Shown here: one piece after another, positions 6,513-7,609 of the stretch
Layout: every line of letters begins with the position of its first letter
How positions within the stretch are numbered: position 1 is the stretch's first letter
Assembly (NCBI GenBank): GCA_022848825.1
Contig: JAJISH010000116.1
Span: 1-7,609, forward strand
Direction of reading: 5' to 3'
Source of the DNA: Thermoplasmatota archaeon
GTDB taxonomy: Archaea; Thermoplasmatota; Thermoplasmata; RBG-16-68-12; JAGMCJ01
DNA length: 7,609 nt
Notes under the pieces: model-generated
What the model saw: only the letters and a program-made list of their open reading frames with translations
Told to the model about the DNA's origin: nothing
Database searches by the model: none
Translations under genes and position numbers: made by a program

Positions 6513-7100
6513 ATGGATGAGGAGATCTCTTTTCGGAGGGTCACCCGCATATATCGCGAGGAGAGCTCTCGTAGATCTCTGACTCCGCTCGAACCGGATT
6601 TTTTCGAGAAGCTGAACTTGTACCTGGATGACCTCGAGTCGAGGTTGAAGGAGCAGCAGAAGGAGGGAGGGCAGTCCAAGACAGCGACCCTCCTGAGGGA
6701 CGAGAACCAGAAGGCGTGCAGGAAGCGGGACCAGATCTTCCGCCTGCGTTCCCGGAAGATAGCCATTCTGGCGGCATCCAGGGCTGGCGGGGCGAGCGTC
6801 GACCTTGGGCCGCTCACAAGACCCGAGATCGCCATGTTCGAGGCGATTGGTGAGCTGATCACGGACGCGAGGGCGGGCATCTACGGCAAGGGCAAGCCCG
6901 AACCTGCGTGCGAGACACCGCGGAGGGAGACCTCTGCACCCTCGCGGAACGTCATCATCAGGGTACTCGAGGACATCCCGTCCTTCGCGGGCGTGGAGGG
7001 GAACTACGATCTCAAGAAGGAAGATGTCACGAGTCTGCCCAGGCAAGTCGCGGAGGTCCTGGTGAAGCAGGGAAAGGCTCAGGAAATTCAGGTCGAATGA
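6513..7100 (+). CDS. gins51: GINS complex subunit Gins51 (Sld5/Psf1 type)
   Basis: Gins51 is part of the archaeal CMG-like replicative helicase assembly, linking MCM with the GAN/Cdc45-like nuclease, polymerase and primase. The 195-residue protein has the Gins51 order. A helical A domain comes first (about residues 8-125, charged helices with the TRPEIAMFEAIGELITDAR segment). A variable linker follows (about 126-145). The small C-terminal B domain (146-193) contains VIIRVLEDIPSFAGVEGNY and then LKKEDVTSLP, both strongly typical of archaeal Gins51. The ATG at 6513 fits a leaderless promoter. The gene is divergent from DUF167-Toprim-dnaG, so replication genes flank this promoter region. Thermoplasma is known to have only Gins51, as a homotetramer; no Gins23 gene is seen in this window, which proves nothing about the rest of the genome. 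Confidence 0.9.
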   Translation: MDEEISFRRVTRIYREESSRRSLTPLEPDFFEKLNLYLDDLESRLKEQQKEGGQSKTATLLRDENQKACRKRDQIFRLRSRKIAILAASRAGGASVDLGPLTRPEIAMFEAIGELITDARAGIYGKGKPEPACETPRRETSAPSRNVIIRVLEDIPSFAGVEGNYDLKKEDVTSLPRQVAEVLVKQGKAQEIQVE

Positions 7101-7113
7101 GAAAATAGGGAAA

Positions 7114-7137
7114 GATGGGTGCCTTGCGGCACCCTTC
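7114..7137. terminator. Hairpin between convergent gins51 and surface-protein genes
   Basis: GGGTGCC (7117-7123) pairs with GGCACCC (7128-7134) around a TTGC loop. After one T-T mismatch, two more pairs extend it. It fills most of the 44-base gap between the two convergent stops and could stop transcription from either side. There is no long T-run, so termination strength is uncertain. Confidence 0.5.
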
Positions 7138-7144
7138 AAAGAGA

Positions 7145-7609
7145 CTAGACCTCTTCTTCTTCTGGCGGTATCTCCATCTCCTCAGGCGGAGGCAGCTCCT
7201 CCTCTCCCGGCTTCTTCCTCTTCATCATCCATATAGCCAGTATCGCGGCTATGATGATGATTATGATGATGGGGAAGATCCACCAGAACTTGGCGAGGAA
7301 TCCGCTCTCCTCCCAGCTCGCCTCAACGGTCTTCGCTGCGTCCATGAGCACTGTGGCGCTCTTGCCGGAATCTGTGGAGTCACCGGACCAGCCGGTGAAT
7401 GCGTACTCGGTTCCGTCCTCTGTGACCGGTGAGGTCACGGAGAAGGTTGCCTGTGTGCCAGCGTCATGCCAACCCTGCCCGGTCGTGGTGCCGTGGTCCG
7501 AGACAACGGTCAGGTAGTACTGCGTTGTCCACTGTGCTGTGACGGTCTTCGGACCGTCCATTGTTATCTGCGCGCTCGGTGTCGCGGCGGTGGAGTCACC
7601 AGTCCATGC
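7145..7609 (-). CDS. C-terminal end of a surface protein with InlB-type repeats, membrane anchor and acidic tail
   Basis: The frame is open to the right window edge, so only the last 154 residues are visible; the ATG at 7561 lies inside a repeat and is not the start. Two beta-rich repeats (the first partial) share G-W-(S/T)-G-D-S-T, then a spacer, then M-D-(G/A)-x-K-T-V-x-A-x-W, the pattern of divergent InlB B-repeat domains common in large archaeal and bacterial cell-surface proteins. After the last repeat comes an aromatic patch (FWWIF), a very isoleucine-rich membrane segment, a basic stop-transfer cluster (KRKK) and a short Pro/Glu-rich tail ending EEEEV. The topology is therefore outside repeats, one membrane pass and a cytoplasmic acidic tail. 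The function of the missing N-terminal part is unknown; adhesion or cell-envelope binding is usual for such proteins. Confidence 0.85.
   Translation of the reverse strand, partial: AWTGDSTAATPSAQITMDGPKTVTAQWTTQYYLTVVSDHGTTTGQGWHDAGTQATFSVTSPVTEDGTEYAFTGWSGDSTDSGKSATVLMDAAKTVEASWEESGFLAKFWWIFPIIIIIIIAAILAIWMMKRKKPGEEELPPPEEMEIPPEEEEV
7313..7609 (-). repeat. Tandem InlB-type protein repeats (one complete, one cut by the edge)
   Basis: The complete unit spans about 7313-7519 and runs from YYLTVVSDHG to AKTVEASW. The preceding unit, 7529-7609, shows only its second half, from WTGDST to KTVTAQW. The halves align with conserved GDST, MD, KTV and W positions. More units probably lie beyond the window. 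Confidence 0.75.

Noticed and set aside
6438..7139. A longer N-terminus for the DUF167 protein, giving 336 residues
   Set aside because: The extra part lies antisense to gins51 and shows no family features; the 102-residue form matches DUF167 length and has a well-spaced promoter.
1..7609. Mobile elements, CRISPR arrays, tRNA or rRNA genes
   Set aside because: No terminal inverted repeats, transposase motifs, regular spaced repeats or recognisable structural RNA sequence were seen on either strand.

Overview
The window looks like an archaeal chromosome, most likely a GC-rich euryarchaeal lineage related to Thermoplasmata. The grounds are an archaeal-type DnaG, a single Gins51-type GINS subunit, a Trm-G10 tRNA methyltransferase, an archaeal LonB-derived ATPase, TATA boxes about 27 bases ahead of leaderless starts, and a repeat-bearing surface protein with a C-terminal membrane anchor. 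The lineage is an inference from gene types; no rRNA or tRNA gene is present to fix it.

Layout. At the left edge (+) lies the 3' part of an intramembrane site-2 protease gene with a predicted N-glycosylated C-terminal domain. It meets, stop on stop, a convergent (-) tRNA G10 methyltransferase gene. A short divergent promoter region separates that gene from a RimI-like N-acetyltransferase (+). The acetyltransferase converges on a long (-) block which, in transcription order, is DUF167 protein, small Toprim protein, archaeal DnaG, and a LonB-like AAA+ ATPase. DUF167 and Toprim overlap (ATGA). dnaG has its own likely promoter and leader and is followed 12 bases after its stop by the ATPase. Divergent from DUF167 is gins51 (+), which ends at a hairpin terminator. 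A surface protein (-) then runs off the right edge.

Two genes in the dnaG block are not conventional open frames. dnaG carries an in-frame TGA at codon 52, where archaeal DnaG proteins have glycine; both flanks stay in the same frame and match the family. The ATPase has homologous sequence upstream of its first canonical start codon, and in that stretch the best-placed initiation codon is an AUA five bases behind a good Shine-Dalgarno sequence. Each could be a single-base error in an assembly, a real polymorphism, or genuine non-standard decoding.

The most novel-looking protein is the ATPase. It is clearly LonB-derived, but it ends where the protease domain should begin, and it carries a four-cysteine zinc ribbon between Walker A and Walker B, where archaeal LonB normally has its membrane anchor. 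Its position directly behind dnaG, near gins51 and a second Toprim protein, suggests a soluble remodelling ATPase connected with replication or RNA processing. That link is inferred from context only.
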